A stretch of 59,528 nucleotides of DNA from Rhodospirillales bacterium (GCA_012960465.1 DUBF01000181.1:8445-67972), one strand, 5' to 3'; positions 30,088 to 39,748 are shown, counted from the stretch's first letter. Numbers and translations are program-made. The notes: a model not told the origin generated them from the letters alone.

Positions 30088-31057
30088 GGTGTCCTATAAA
30101 CTAGAAGGATTATTATCTAAACCTTTTGAGCTAAAAGGAAAAACTGTTTGGGTTGCTGGAGCTACCGGCATGGTGGGAAGCGCCACGACTAGAAGATTAG
30201 AACCTGAATATTGTAAAATCTTGACACCTAATCGCAGCGAACTTGATCTCCTTAACCAAAAGGATGTCAACAATTGGACCTCGCTTAACAGGCCTGATGT
30301 TGTCATAGTCGCAGCAGCAACGGTTGGAGGTATTCTGGCTAATTCAACGCGCCCTGCAGAATTTATATATAACAATCTGATAATTGAGAGCAACATTATA
30401 CACGCATCATACGTGAACGAAGTAGAAAAACTTTTGTTTCTCGGCTCCGCATGCATCTATCCTCGAGAGGCATCTCAACCAATGACTGAGGAAGCTCTTT
30501 TAACAGGGACCCTGGAGACGACTAATGAAAGCTACGCAATTGCTAAAATTGCTGGCATTAAAATGTGTGAGGCCTACCGAAAACAATATGGATGCGATTA
30601 CATATCAGCTCAACCCAATAATCTGTATGGTCCTGGCGATAATTTTGATCTCAAAAGTAGTCATGTTATACCTGCCCTGATACATAGAACGCATTTGGCT
30701 AAAATAAAACACGATAGTTCTTTAACCGTCTGGGGTACTGGTACAGTCAAAAGAGAATTTCTGCACGTGGATGACTGTGCCGATGCATTAATACATTTAC
30801 TTAAATATTATAGTGGCATTAGTCATATTAATATTGGGACTGGTGAAGAAATTACAATTAAAAAACTCGCTCAAAATATATCCGATATAATTGGTTTTAC
30901 CGGTGAATTAAGGTTCGATTCAAATATGCCTGACGGCTCTCCCCGCAAACTGCTAGATAATAAGAAGATGAAAGCTTTAAACTGGAATTCTAGTATAGAA
31001 CTGAAAGATGGGTTACACTCACTATACCAATGGTTCCAGAAAAATATCTCAAACTAA
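30077..31057 (+). CDS. fcl: GDP-L-fucose synthase
   Basis: A 326-residue bifunctional epimerase-reductase producing GDP-L-fucose from the Gmd product. The cofactor motif is GATGMVGSA, catalytic Ser and Cys are in LGSACIYP, Tyr and Lys in YAIAKIAG and the His in SSHVIPAL, so all known catalytic residues of E. coli Fcl are kept. The N-terminus is about 20 residues longer than usual. ATG 30077 is chosen, overlapping gmd by 11 nt. No glycosyltransferase follows; the next 146 nt hold no terminator that I can see, and the following gene is convergent. Confidence 0.92.
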   Translation: MANEVSYKLEGLLSKPFELKGKTVWVAGATGMVGSATTRRLEPEYCKILTPNRSELDLLNQKDVNNWTSLNRPDVVIVAAATVGGILANSTRPAEFIYNNLIIESNIIHASYVNEVEKLLFLGSACIYPREASQPMTEEALLTGTLETTNESYAIAKIAGIKMCEAYRKQYGCDYISAQPNNLYGPGDNFDLKSSHVIPALIHRTHLAKIKHDSSLTVWGTGTVKREFLHVDDCADALIHLLKYYSGISHINIGTGEEITIKKLAQNISDIIGFTGELRFDSNMPDGSPRKLLDNKKMKALNWNSSIELKDGLHSLYQWFQKNISN

Positions 31058-31203
31058 AACTAGTTAAATGAAATCACTTAAATTCTACATTCCTACTAAA
31101 TATAAAAGAATTTCAGCAAGAGGAAGACACGTCAAAACCGATAAAAATTAAGTATGAAATGACTTCTCATCTAGCAATCAAAACTTCTGATAAAGGTAAA
31201 ACG

Positions 31204-32745
31204 CTAAGACGCCAAGAACTTCTTTACGGCAGCTTTATCTATTTTTCCAATATTTGTTTTTGGCACCGCTTTTAAAAGAGAAATTCTTCGAGGTACTTTG
31301 TAACTAGCCAAATGTTCCTTACAAAAAGCGATAAGATCTTCTGACGTAGTTTTCGATCCTTTACGTAACTTCACACAAGCACAAATTACTTCACCACGGT
31401 ATTCATCTGAAATACCGACAGATGCTGCATCAGAAACATCTATATGCAGATAGAGCACCTCATCGATTTCACGTGGGTAGACGTTATAACCACTGACAAT
31501 TACCATGTCCTTCTTTCGGTCTCGAATATATAAATTACCCGAGGCATCAAGTTCACCAATATCACCGGTATAAAGCCAACCATCTCGTAATGTTTCAGCC
31601 GTTTCGGTCGGTCGGTTTCGATAACCTGACATGACTTGCGGTCCTAGCACTCGAATTTCCCCTTGAGAGCCAGTCCCCAACACTTTTGTCTCAGTCTCCA
31701 CATCGACTATCTCTACCAATGTATTGATTAATGGCTTACCAACAGAACCCGCTATCAAGGCCGAACCTTCCGATACAGCCGAGACTACCGGACCTGCTTC
31801 TGATTGACCGTAGCCCTCCAAAATAGGACACCCTGTTAACCTCTCCCAACGTCGCAAGATCTCTTCTGGTAGGGGCGCTGAACCTGAATACGCAATCCTC
31901 AGTGATGAAAAGTCTGTACTATCAAATTTTTCGTAACCCATTAATCCAATGAAAATAGTCGGACCAACCGGCAATATAGTAATTTGCTCCTGACTAATCA
32001 TATTTAAAACTAATTCGGGACGATATCGGCTTAAGATATTAAGTTGGCCTTTGCAATAAACTGCTAGATGTAACGCCATCGAGGATGCATAAACATGAAA
32101 AAGAGGCATCGCACAAAGAACCCGTTCCATACCTTCCCGGGTTGGCCATCTAGCCTCACGTTGACTGATATTAGTCGATAATTGTCTATGCGTAATATTC
32201 ACGCCCTTCGGCAATCCGGTCGTGCCACCAGTATACTGAAGCGTTGCAAAATCATCTGGCTCTGGCATTTTGGGCAAATTAATTTTTACATCATCCTGCC
32301 ACGCATTAAAGCGCTCACCCGACTTTCCACCAACTTTTATATAATGAGTAATATTTAACCTTCCTAGCAGTGGCTGAACAACTGTCTCTATCTCCTCATC
32401 ATAAATAACAGCAATTGGCTCTGCATCGCTTAATATATGGCTTAACTCATGCGATGTATAAATTGGATTAATGGGTACAACTTGACCACCAGAAGCATGA
32501 GCGGCAAACAAGCCAACCGCCATCTCCATAGAATTACTACACATCAAGGCAATCCGTTCACCCGCCAAAGATTGATCCGAAGAAAAGGCCTGTAACTTTC
32601 TTGCTACCCCAGCGACGCATCGTAAATATTGTGTGTAGGTAAGCTGACGATCCTCATAAATAAGTGCGGGTTTATCGCCAAAAATTTCGGCGGCCTCACA
32701 TAACATATGAACTACTGTGGAATAAACTTTCGGGCGATCATCCAT
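31204..32745 (-). CDS. AMP-dependent acyl/aryl-CoA ligase
   Basis: A 513-residue ANL-superfamily ligase that activates a carboxylic acid to its CoA ester through an acyl-AMP. Motifs are YTGGTTGLPKGV (P-loop), EGYGQSEAGP, YTGDIGELDASGNLYIRDR and the C-terminal lysine region IGKIDKAAVK. The substrate may be a fatty or aromatic acid; sequence alone does not decide. It lies 15 nt after the IorB-like gene in the same operon, which suggests arylacetate or aryl-acid activation next to aryl-pyruvate oxidation. Confidence 0.85.
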   Translation of the reverse strand: MDDRPKVYSTVVHMLCEAAEIFGDKPALIYEDRQLTYTQYLRCVAGVARKLQAFSSDQSLAGERIALMCSNSMEMAVGLFAAHASGGQVVPINPIYTSHELSHILSDAEPIAVIYDEEIETVVQPLLGRLNITHYIKVGGKSGERFNAWQDDVKINLPKMPEPDDFATLQYTGGTTGLPKGVNITHRQLSTNISQREARWPTREGMERVLCAMPLFHVYASSMALHLAVYCKGQLNILSRYRPELVLNMISQEQITILPVGPTIFIGLMGYEKFDSTDFSSLRIAYSGSAPLPEEILRRWERLTGCPILEGYGQSEAGPVVSAVSEGSALIAGSVGKPLINTLVEIVDVETETKVLGTGSQGEIRVLGPQVMSGYRNRPTETAETLRDGWLYTGDIGELDASGNLYIRDRKKDMVIVSGYNVYPREIDEVLYLHIDVSDAASVGISDEYRGEVICACVKLRKGSKTTSEDLIAFCKEHLASYKVPRRISLLKAVPKTNIGKIDKAAVKKFLAS

Positions 32746-32760
32746 AACTAATTTTAACTA

Positions 32761-34254
32761 TTACTCGACAATAATTTCTTCTGGATAATTAGATACAAAA
32801 ATCTTATCTAAATCAGATCCATCTGGATCTTTATTCGCTGCATTACGTGCAAGACGTAGCTTATCAGCTGCATCATTTGGGATACTGCCAGCCTCTAAAA
32901 TAGGTCTAACGTATTTATCAATAATATATAAAAAATTGCGCATACCGCGACGATGGGTGCTTCCATATCCTTTAATCAAACGAGCCAGATCAGCAACTTC
33001 AGCCGCAAATTTATTATGGAGTAACGACGCAGAGACGACCATACCCAACCAATCATCAATATTGGCCTGCTCGACTTTCCATCGGTAAGATTTTGGCCGC
33101 CACCATTTTAGCTTAGCTAAAAACCAGAGTTTTAAAAAACCAAAAACCGAAGTCGTTTGGACAGCCATACCAAAACCAAAATTCTCGATCTTGTCATGCT
33201 TTTCTCCCCAGGCCATCAATCTATTGCCGATGCTGGTCGGCAATATATCGCTAATCTCAGCTATACCAGGTTTAAAAAAATCAGTGACCGTGAGTAGATC
33301 ATCTGGCGAAGCTTTTGACTCATCTCTTATACGATCAAACCGATCAGCCCGTATTTTGGATTGAGCAACACGAATTATATCCTCATAAGACATGCGAAGT
33401 GCAAGTTGTCTCGCAACAATGTTTAACAGTTCATCATCACTATCTTTAAATTGTCCCAAACGAGATAAATAAGTTTCGGCATAAGCTTTATTTTGGTAAT
33501 CAGTAAGTCGATTTATGGCATGCTGTAAAATAGGTTGGACGGATTCAGGGAATCCTCTTTTCGAAAGACTTTGCGGCAACATTTTAAAATTAACTGCATC
33601 TTTTTGAATTTGATGCGTTCCTTTCGCAATCGCATAGCCTTTTTCAAGCCCGGCAATATTAGAATCAACTGCTTTGCCCTCTTCTTTGATAGCCTCAATG
33701 AAATCTTCAAGTTCAACCCCAATTAAGTCGGTTGCTGCAACAGCACCCAACATAACTGCGTTTACGATCGCTCCGGATTCTCTTGCTGCTTGATTAGCAT
33801 CAAATAAGACAGATTTATGTGCTGACTTATCCAAGATTATGCGTAGCCGTTCATTATCAAGCCGACCATCCGTCATAGCCATCTTTTCTGGCATCAAGTA
33901 AACGCGGGAAGTTGAAGCAATTAAGTGAGTTCTATCTGGTGTTATTAAACCATTGCCTGCAGCCCTCGCAGCCTCTGCGGCTTCAGTCGCAATCAATAAA
34001 TCAACTTCACCAGCTGTTGGAATTAACGCGAAGATTGGTTTTGGGGAAACTGGTGTCAAAATCTGGGGTAACATTTCTATATAATAGGTTGTCGCGCCGG
34101 TTCGTTGAGCTACTCCAGGTACTGAAGTCGCCTGTATCGGATACCCCTTAGCCCAAGCCGCTTTGACAATCCAGTTCATAAGAACGCCGCCACCTTCGCC
34201 GCCCATGGCACAGATTAGAATTTTTACTAACTTGGCTTCGCTCTGTGTATTCAT
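32761..34254 (-). CDS. Indolepyruvate oxidoreductase subunit B family protein (IorB-like)
   Basis: A 497-residue protein. The N-terminal 200 residues match the gamma/beta domain of 2-oxoacid:ferredoxin oxidoreductases (CAMGGEGGGVLMNWIV, then SVPGVAQRTGATTYYIEM). The C-terminal 290 residues are the helical extension found in the fused bacterial form (DUF6537-like). It would pair with the TPP subunit encoded upstream to decarboxylate aryl-pyruvates to aryl-acetyl-CoA. Its ATG overlaps the upstream stop (ATGA at 34251-34254), so the two are translationally coupled. Confidence 0.83.
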   Translation of the reverse strand: MNTQSEAKLVKILICAMGGEGGGVLMNWIVKAAWAKGYPIQATSVPGVAQRTGATTYYIEMLPQILTPVSPKPIFALIPTAGEVDLLIATEAAEAARAAGNGLITPDRTHLIASTSRVYLMPEKMAMTDGRLDNERLRIILDKSAHKSVLFDANQAARESGAIVNAVMLGAVAATDLIGVELEDFIEAIKEEGKAVDSNIAGLEKGYAIAKGTHQIQKDAVNFKMLPQSLSKRGFPESVQPILQHAINRLTDYQNKAYAETYLSRLGQFKDSDDELLNIVARQLALRMSYEDIIRVAQSKIRADRFDRIRDESKASPDDLLTVTDFFKPGIAEISDILPTSIGNRLMAWGEKHDKIENFGFGMAVQTTSVFGFLKLWFLAKLKWWRPKSYRWKVEQANIDDWLGMVVSASLLHNKFAAEVADLARLIKGYGSTHRRGMRNFLYIIDKYVRPILEAGSIPNDAADKLRLARNAANKDPDGSDLDKIFVSNYPEEIIVE

Positions 34255-36389
34255 TGAGGTCGCACTGAACCAGATAACCAGCCAATCACACCGTTTCGAA
34301 TACCAGCTATCAACTTATTAAATGGGTTGGGATTTTGGATCCTCTCAGCTTGATAAAAAGATGGACAAAGCTGTGCGGCATGTGCAATCTCACCACAAAG
34401 ACCACAACCAACACAACTTTCAATAACTGTTGTAACAGGCTCATCCCTGAGAGGATCAGGATTATCTTTGAGGCTCAAAGAAGGACATCCAGAGAGACGG
34501 ATACACGAATGGTCACCCGTACAAATTTCATCATCCACTCCAAAACGTGGAGTGATCACCTTTAAATCTTGTTTTAGTTTTTCTAAATTCTCGCCCTTTA
34601 AGCGGCGCTGGCGGGCTAGCATGCATTCACCATCAGCAATAATAACCTTCAGACCCTTTTGCTCCGTTGTCATAGCTTCGCGGAGGGTTTCTAACATCCG
34701 GCTAACACCATAAGTCCGCACGGTTCGCAACCAAGTGACGCCGAGAGCCTTCAAAGTGCTCTCTATTTCACTGGTCTGAGTTATTGAGTTGGATGCCTCA
34801 ATTGACGAAGGAATATTCTGTTGCCCAGTTGCAGAGGAATAACCATTTTGCATAATAACCAACACACCATCGCCCTCATTAAATAAGTTTGATAATACGC
34901 CTGTTTGAAGACCGTTATGCCAGAAACCACCATCACCCATAATACTGATAGTTCGTTTATTAAGTATTGGCCCTACAGCCTGCGCGCTGGCTAAACCCAA
35001 ACCATAACCTAAAATAGAGTTTCCCATACTAAACGGTGCATATGTCGCGAAGGCATGACAACCAATATCTGCTGCGATGTGTATATCTCCAATTTCCTCC
35101 TTTAACATTTTGATCGCTGTGAATACTGGACGCTCCGGACAACCTGTACAAAATCCAGGTGGTCGCGGTGGCAGCTTTACATTCATAACCTCTTGGCCAA
35201 ATTCCAAATCGTTAAAAAGTTTTGCTGCTTTATTTCGTAATGTATCAGGATCAATGGCCAAATGCTCCATCTCGCCCAGAAAATCTACCAAACCCCGTGT
35301 AACCGCTTCGGCATTATATTCTCCACCCGTCGGGAAAACATCTTTGCCAAAAATTTTAGTCTGGATATCTGCTTTACGTAAGAAGGTATTAATTTGATGC
35401 TCAATAAATTCAGGCCGACCTTCTTCCATAACTAAAATAGCATCCTTACCTGCACAGAAATCTGTTATCTGACCCGGTACCAACGGATGAGTTACATTTA
35501 ATACCATTAGGGGTATATCAGAGTTGCCGAATTGATCGCCAAGCCCTAGAGCACCCAAACGATTTACTAACGTATTAAATAGTCCGCCTTGTAAGATGAT
35601 ACCTAAATTATTAAAGCGTCCATCGAAGAATTCATTTAGACCTCGGTCAACAATAAACTTTTCAGCAGCGGGAAGACGTTCTTCAACTTTTTTCTTTTCC
35701 TGTGAAAATGTTGCAGGTGGATGAGCTAACCTGTCATAGTCAAATACCGCAGGGCTATCAGCTTTATCGATCGTATTGACTTTAGATCTTTTATTATTCT
35801 TGGTTGTGAACTCTCCTTGCATGTGACATGCCCTGATACGAAGACCTAAAATTACGGGTGTATTTGTTGCTTCAGATAACTGAAAACCATTTTCAACCAT
35901 TTCAACCATGCTGTTTAGATTAGGACGAGGATCTAGTAGCCACATAGAAGATTTCATAGCAAATGCATGAGTGCGCTCCTGGATTATACTAGCACCATCC
36001 CCAGTATCTTCACCTGAAACAATCATCGCTCCGCCTTTGACACCAGGGCTAGCTAGATTAGAAAGTGCATCAGAAGCAACATTCGTTCCGACAACAGACT
36101 TCCAAGTCACAGCACCTCTAATAGGGTAATTAATCGACGCGCCGAGCATAGCAGCGGCTGAAGCTTCACTAGAATTAGCTTCCACATGCACCCCAAGCTC
36201 TCCCATCAACTCTTTGGCTTGAACCAAAACATCTAATAAATTGGAGACTGGTGCACCTTGATAACCTCCAACATAACCAACTCCTGCCTGCAATAGAGCC
36301 TTGGTGACAGCAAGTATCCCTTCACCCTGGAACTTTCCATTGTCACCCTGGCGAAGTTGTTCAATTTCTTTATGAAATGATCGCTCCAT
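34251..36389 (-). CDS. Indolepyruvate:ferredoxin oxidoreductase alpha subunit (IorA-like)
   Basis: A TPP-dependent 2-oxoacid oxidoreductase subunit of about 712 residues. The N-terminal pyrimidine-binding domain has GVGYVGGYQGAPVS, the TPP motif is GDGGFWHNGLQ followed later by QNGYSSATGQQN, and the C-terminal part has CTGDHSCIRLSGCP and CVGCGLCGEIAHAAQLCP, the Fe-S binding region. ATG 36389 is favoured because GGAGG stands 5 nt before it; a longer ATG start at 36401 contains that site. The product would need ferredoxin as electron acceptor. It follows the HpaB-like gene with an 82-nt gap. Confidence 0.87.
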   Translation of the reverse strand: MERSFHKEIEQLRQGDNGKFQGEGILAVTKALLQAGVGYVGGYQGAPVSNLLDVLVQAKELMGELGVHVEANSSEASAAAMLGASINYPIRGAVTWKSVVGTNVASDALSNLASPGVKGGAMIVSGEDTGDGASIIQERTHAFAMKSSMWLLDPRPNLNSMVEMVENGFQLSEATNTPVILGLRIRACHMQGEFTTKNNKRSKVNTIDKADSPAVFDYDRLAHPPATFSQEKKKVEERLPAAEKFIVDRGLNEFFDGRFNNLGIILQGGLFNTLVNRLGALGLGDQFGNSDIPLMVLNVTHPLVPGQITDFCAGKDAILVMEEGRPEFIEHQINTFLRKADIQTKIFGKDVFPTGGEYNAEAVTRGLVDFLGEMEHLAIDPDTLRNKAAKLFNDLEFGQEVMNVKLPPRPPGFCTGCPERPVFTAIKMLKEEIGDIHIAADIGCHAFATYAPFSMGNSILGYGLGLASAQAVGPILNKRTISIMGDGGFWHNGLQTGVLSNLFNEGDGVLVIMQNGYSSATGQQNIPSSIEASNSITQTSEIESTLKALGVTWLRTVRTYGVSRMLETLREAMTTEQKGLKVIIADGECMLARQRRLKGENLEKLKQDLKVITPRFGVDDEICTGDHSCIRLSGCPSLSLKDNPDPLRDEPVTTVIESCVGCGLCGEIAHAAQLCPSFYQAERIQNPNPFNKLIAGIRNGVIGWLSGSVRPQ

Positions 36390-36483
36390 ATCCACCTCCA
36401 TATTTTAATAACCATACAACGATACAAAGATGAAGGTAAAATGGAAAGGCTTTAAGACAGTGTATGATTAGATAAAATTTAGG

Positions 36484-37944
36484 TCAATTAGGGTCTGGCA
36501 CATCATAATTCGACATAAAGTCATCAACAATTCCGTCAAAGTAATCCCAATCGGCTTCTCGGTGTGAATGATTACGAATAATAAAAGACGCTCCAGCATA
36601 AAATTTTTCATACTGTTGCTGTCGCCCAGCAAATTCGGAACCAACAAAATCCCAGGCTAATCGAAATAATTTCATCCGATCAAGGGCTCCCATCTGCGGT
36701 GTTTGAAAATATTTTTCAAAATCACTACGTAGCTTCTCATCATGCATAACATGCACATTTCCCGGCATTTGAAATACACCGCCACCGCAAAACGTTCGTA
36801 ATTCATCAATAAGCGCCGAATGATTGTCAGTACACCAATCCAGCGTTGCATACATCATTCGCCGATTAAATGTCATATAGTCCTCTGGCCAATCTTCCGC
36901 TGCCTCAATTTGACCGTGTATCATAGCGGAAATAGCAGCCTCCTGTGCCGCCATCCGTCCAATAGACTCTCTCACAGCGGGTATTTGATCCGCGCCTGTC
37001 GACTTTGTTATTTTAGAACAAAGCCCTAAAATTAGCTGCAACTTAGCCCAAAATCTAACATTAGATTGATGGTTGCCATAACAGTGGCCCGGCGTTTTTA
37101 TATAAATCTCACGAGCTAAAATAGCATCATCCATGACAAACACCTTCTCCCAAGGCACCTTCACTTTATCGCAGATAACCAAAACGTCAGTCTCGTCATA
37201 TTTCCAGGTCAAGGGACTGTCAAATTCGTTTTCAGCATTTAATGCAATTGGTTGGCGCATCCAAAGGGATAGCCCCTCTGCATTACACGGTACAGCGCAT
37301 GTTATCGCTTCTTTAACTTGGTTCGGAGCTAGCGGTAAAAGATTGCCAACCCAAATTTCATTGCAAAATATCGCACTCGTAGCCAACATTTTCATGCCTG
37401 ATATAACTACTCCATCATCGTCTTCTCTAACGACGCGGAGCGTGGGTACCGGAAGATTCTGCTTTTCATAAAATTCAGGATTACGCGCAGCTTGCGGCGG
37501 CAATACAGCATAGGTTGCAAATATATCATTTTGCCGCATGTGCTGATAATAGGCCAAAAGATTATCACCAAATTTATAGGTTTCTGAATCGAAAACTGAG
37601 GGCCTTGTCGACATCCCCGTAACAAAACTGGCTACATGGTCAGGTGAACGTCCAAATAAACCGGAAGATACATCTGCAATTTTTTTATGGGCTGCAGAAC
37701 GCTTACGTAAATCATCACGGTTTTTTGCTTTGAGAAACCACATAGAATAACGTTCACCATCTTCCTCAAAAGACAGAATATCTCTGAATTCTGGATCATG
37801 CTTAATATCGTATAGGGAGGCTACAGTTTTGGCTGCATTACAAAATGCAGGATGGGTTGTTATGTTTTTAACTTTTTCATTGCCTATATAAACAGTACGA
37901 CCGTCGTTAAGGCTTTCTAGATGTTCGTTTCCTGTTTTTAACAA
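36484..37944 (-). CDS. HpaB-like flavin-dependent hydroxylase (4-hydroxyphenylacetate 3-hydroxylase family)
   Basis: A 486-residue acyl-CoA dehydrogenase-fold oxygenase. Segments such as FVTGMSTRPSVF, VVREDDDGVVISGMKMLATSA, WKYDETDVLVICDKVKVPWEKVF and CGGGVFQMPG follow the HpaB family layout. Members use FADH2 from a separate reductase to hydroxylate phenols; the related 4-hydroxybutyryl-CoA dehydratases carry Fe-S cysteines, which I do not see here. No flavin reductase gene is in the window. The start is TTG 37944, 7 nt after AAAGGAG (37952-37958). It lies 21 nt after the marR stop. Confidence 0.83.
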   Translation of the reverse strand: MLKTGNEHLESLNDGRTVYIGNEKVKNITTHPAFCNAAKTVASLYDIKHDPEFRDILSFEEDGERYSMWFLKAKNRDDLRKRSAAHKKIADVSSGLFGRSPDHVASFVTGMSTRPSVFDSETYKFGDNLLAYYQHMRQNDIFATYAVLPPQAARNPEFYEKQNLPVPTLRVVREDDDGVVISGMKMLATSAIFCNEIWVGNLLPLAPNQVKEAITCAVPCNAEGLSLWMRQPIALNAENEFDSPLTWKYDETDVLVICDKVKVPWEKVFVMDDAILAREIYIKTPGHCYGNHQSNVRFWAKLQLILGLCSKITKSTGADQIPAVRESIGRMAAQEAAISAMIHGQIEAAEDWPEDYMTFNRRMMYATLDWCTDNHSALIDELRTFCGGGVFQMPGNVHVMHDEKLRSDFEKYFQTPQMGALDRMKLFRLAWDFVGSEFAGRQQQYEKFYAGASFIIRNHSHREADWDYFDGIVDDFMSNYDVPDPN

Positions 37945-37965
37945 ATCCCTGCTCCTTTATGGGCA

Positions 37966-38520
37966 TTAGGCGGCGTGACTTTGCATATTTTGTTCTGCCT
38001 TTATTTTTTCCGCAACGGAAATAGCTTGCGAAGTCGTCCCGACCATTTTTTTTATTAAAATCTGAAAGTTCTCAAAGTCTTGTTTGCTATAACCTGCAAA
38101 AATTGTGTTATTAATTTCCTGACGAGAAAGCACAACTGAGGATAGTACTCCTCGTCCCTTGGCGCTCAAGGACAACAGAACACTGCGCCGGTCCTCCGGA
38201 TTAGGTTTCTTTTCAATCAATCCTTGTTTAAATAACTTACCCGTTTCCATAGTGATATGTGTGCTTCCGGCCTGAAGAGTTTTAGCAACATCACCAACAG
38301 TAACAGGACCCTTAGACGCTTTTTCCGAAATGACCGCCAAGATATGGTACTGAATACCGTTAACACCAATCAAATCACCTATTTGATCTCGTAATTTTTC
38401 CATATGCAAAGACGAGATCAATAACCCATAAATAAAACTCCTAAAATCGGTATCCGAACCGTCAACGAGAAATTCTGGTCTCGTTATAGTCAAGTCTGCA
38501 TTTTTATTACCTGAACTCAT
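37966..38520 (-). CDS. MarR-family transcriptional regulator
   Basis: A 184-residue winged-helix regulator. The DNA-binding part includes GPVTVGDVAKTLQAGSTHIT and the wing GLIEKKPNPEDRRSVLLSLSAKG, a clear MarR signature (about 90-140). It probably senses a phenolic ligand and controls the neighbouring oxygenase, IorAB and ligase genes; the first part is family knowledge, the target is inferred from position. An AT-rich dyad lies 35 bp upstream of its ATG. Confidence 0.9.
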   Translation of the reverse strand: MSSGNKNADLTITRPEFLVDGSDTDFRSFIYGLLISSLHMEKLRDQIGDLIGVNGIQYHILAVISEKASKGPVTVGDVAKTLQAGSTHITMETGKLFKQGLIEKKPNPEDRRSVLLSLSAKGRGVLSSVVLSRQEINNTIFAGYSKQDFENFQILIKKMVGTTSQAISVAEKIKAEQNMQSHAA

Positions 38521-38554
38521 TTTATATTAGTATCCGAACAATTATTTAATAATT

Positions 38555-38575
38555 TTATATAAATATTTTATATAA
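38555..38575. promoter_or_regulatory. Candidate MarR operator
   Basis: A perfect inverted repeat, arms TTATATAAA and TTTATATAA around TAT, just upstream of marR. It can also be read as two TTTTATATAA copies 13 bp apart; the same 10-mer occurs once upstream of the cupin-Rieske genes at 41202. High AT content lowers the weight of this evidence. Confidence 0.4.
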
Positions 38576-38660
38576 TAACGCGCAAGCAAGACAAATAGCA
38601 ATACGTTTTATATCTTGCTAAAATATTTATCAATTGGACAGTAATATTGTAATTAACGTT

Positions 38661-39047
38661 TTAAGTATCAGGTTCGTAGAAATAATGTAGCTCAAACATA
38701 ACGCAACCACCTTCGGATTTAAATGGTCCGTGAAAAACCCCTGGAGGACGACAGGCATAGGTTGGGGCATGAAAATGTTCGCCGCCTTCGCCATTTTCAT
38801 CATTTCCCACGATCATATCCCCCTCAAAAAGGTGAACCTCCTCCCAATGTTCATGGACAAAAGGAGCTGTAGTATATACGCCAGGTTTAATGCGAAGAAA
38901 ACGAGAACGGCTACCTGTTTTACCCTCTTCATCTAGATCTGTTGTAAGAACCTTTTGTTCCATACCTTCAGGATAACCAGGTGGAACCTCCCAACCTTCT
39001 TCCATATCCAGCGGCATAAACTCCAAATGCGGTTTACCTTTTCCCAT
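38661..39047 (-). CDS. Small cupin protein
   Basis: A 128-residue single-domain cupin. The metal-binding region is visible as FVHEHWEEVHLFEGD (His, His, Glu-type ligands) and the second motif as PPGVFHGPF (His). There is no signal peptide. Function is unknown; small cupins in catabolic operons can be dioxygenases, isomerases or sensors. It follows the DUF2848 gene by 14 nt, so the two are coupled. A 140-nt gap separates it from marR. Confidence 0.72.
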   Translation of the reverse strand: MGKGKPHLEFMPLDMEEGWEVPPGYPEGMEQKVLTTDLDEEGKTGSRSRFLRIKPGVYTTAPFVHEHWEEVHLFEGDMIVGNDENGEGGEHFHAPTYACRPPGVFHGPFKSEGGCVMFELHYFYEPDT

Positions 39048-39061
39048 TAAATAACTCCTAC

Positions 39062-39748
39062 TTATTCCTCTGGTGGCAGGCTTATTGCCTGATACGAATA
39101 GCTAATGTTACGATCCAATTTTGGATCAATCAAGGATGCCTGAAAAGTATCCGCGGAACGTACCCCGCCAGAAACGGCCAAGGTACCGCAAAACATCAAT
39201 GTTCCGGGTGAAAGTTGCTCCCCATCTGTATAAAGTGAAATTAGCTCCTCGGGATCACGCATGGTTGTCACTGGACCTTCTTGATAATTTTCTTCATCAC
39301 CATCAACAATGATTGTCGACTTAAGAATCAGCTGGTCCCAATGATCAACAACGTCGTCATAACGCCACAACGCTCTCGCAATCGGCTTTGCGCACATTTG
39401 CTTCGAGACGGTAACATCGGTAGCCTCGATGATCCGGTCCGTATGATCGGAGCCCAATCCAACCCAATATCCATCTTCTAATGATAAAATAAAGAACTCT
39501 ATCTCACCACTTGAGTCTGTACCAATAACCTGAAATTCCTCTTCCATTGTTAGTTGATCAACCGAACACCGATAAAAGGTTGGCGTTTTGGTCGGGCGTG
39601 AAACGCCAAGCTCCTCAAGTTCAGAAATATGCGCTTCCATCGCATCAACATTTCGGCTCGTCCAACCCGCAATAACGAGATTATTTACGTTAACTATTCT
39701 AGACGTAGTTTCATCTGTCAAAAATTCAAGTTGCTTTTTCACGGTCAT
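39062..39748 (-). CDS. DUF2848 family protein
   Basis: A 228-residue protein matching the DUF2848 pattern I recall: VIAGWTSRNVDAMEAHI, FYRCSVDQLT, EIEFFILSLEDG, GLGSDHTDR, SKQMCAKPIA and MFCGTLAVSGG in order. The family resembles fumarylacetoacetate hydrolase-fold proteins, and its reaction is not known to me. ATG 39748 is chosen; a TTG at 39763 would add 5 residues. It is first in its minus-strand group and divergent from the LLM monooxygenase, with 280 nt between. Confidence 0.72.
   Translation of the reverse strand: MTVKKQLEFLTDETTSRIVNVNNLVIAGWTSRNVDAMEAHISELEELGVSRPTKTPTFYRCSVDQLTMEEEFQVIGTDSSGEIEFFILSLEDGYWVGLGSDHTDRIIEATDVTVSKQMCAKPIARALWRYDDVVDHWDQLILKSTIIVDGDEENYQEGPVTTMRDPEELISLYTDGEQLSPGTLMFCGTLAVSGGVRSADTFQASLIDPKLDRNISYSYQAISLPPEE

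Noticed and set aside
30094-30456. 120-codon open frame antisense to fcl
   Set aside because: Shadow of a conserved gene; composition of the translation is that of an antisense frame.
37133-37471. 112-codon open frame antisense to the HpaB-like gene
   Set aside because: Shadow frame with no family signature.
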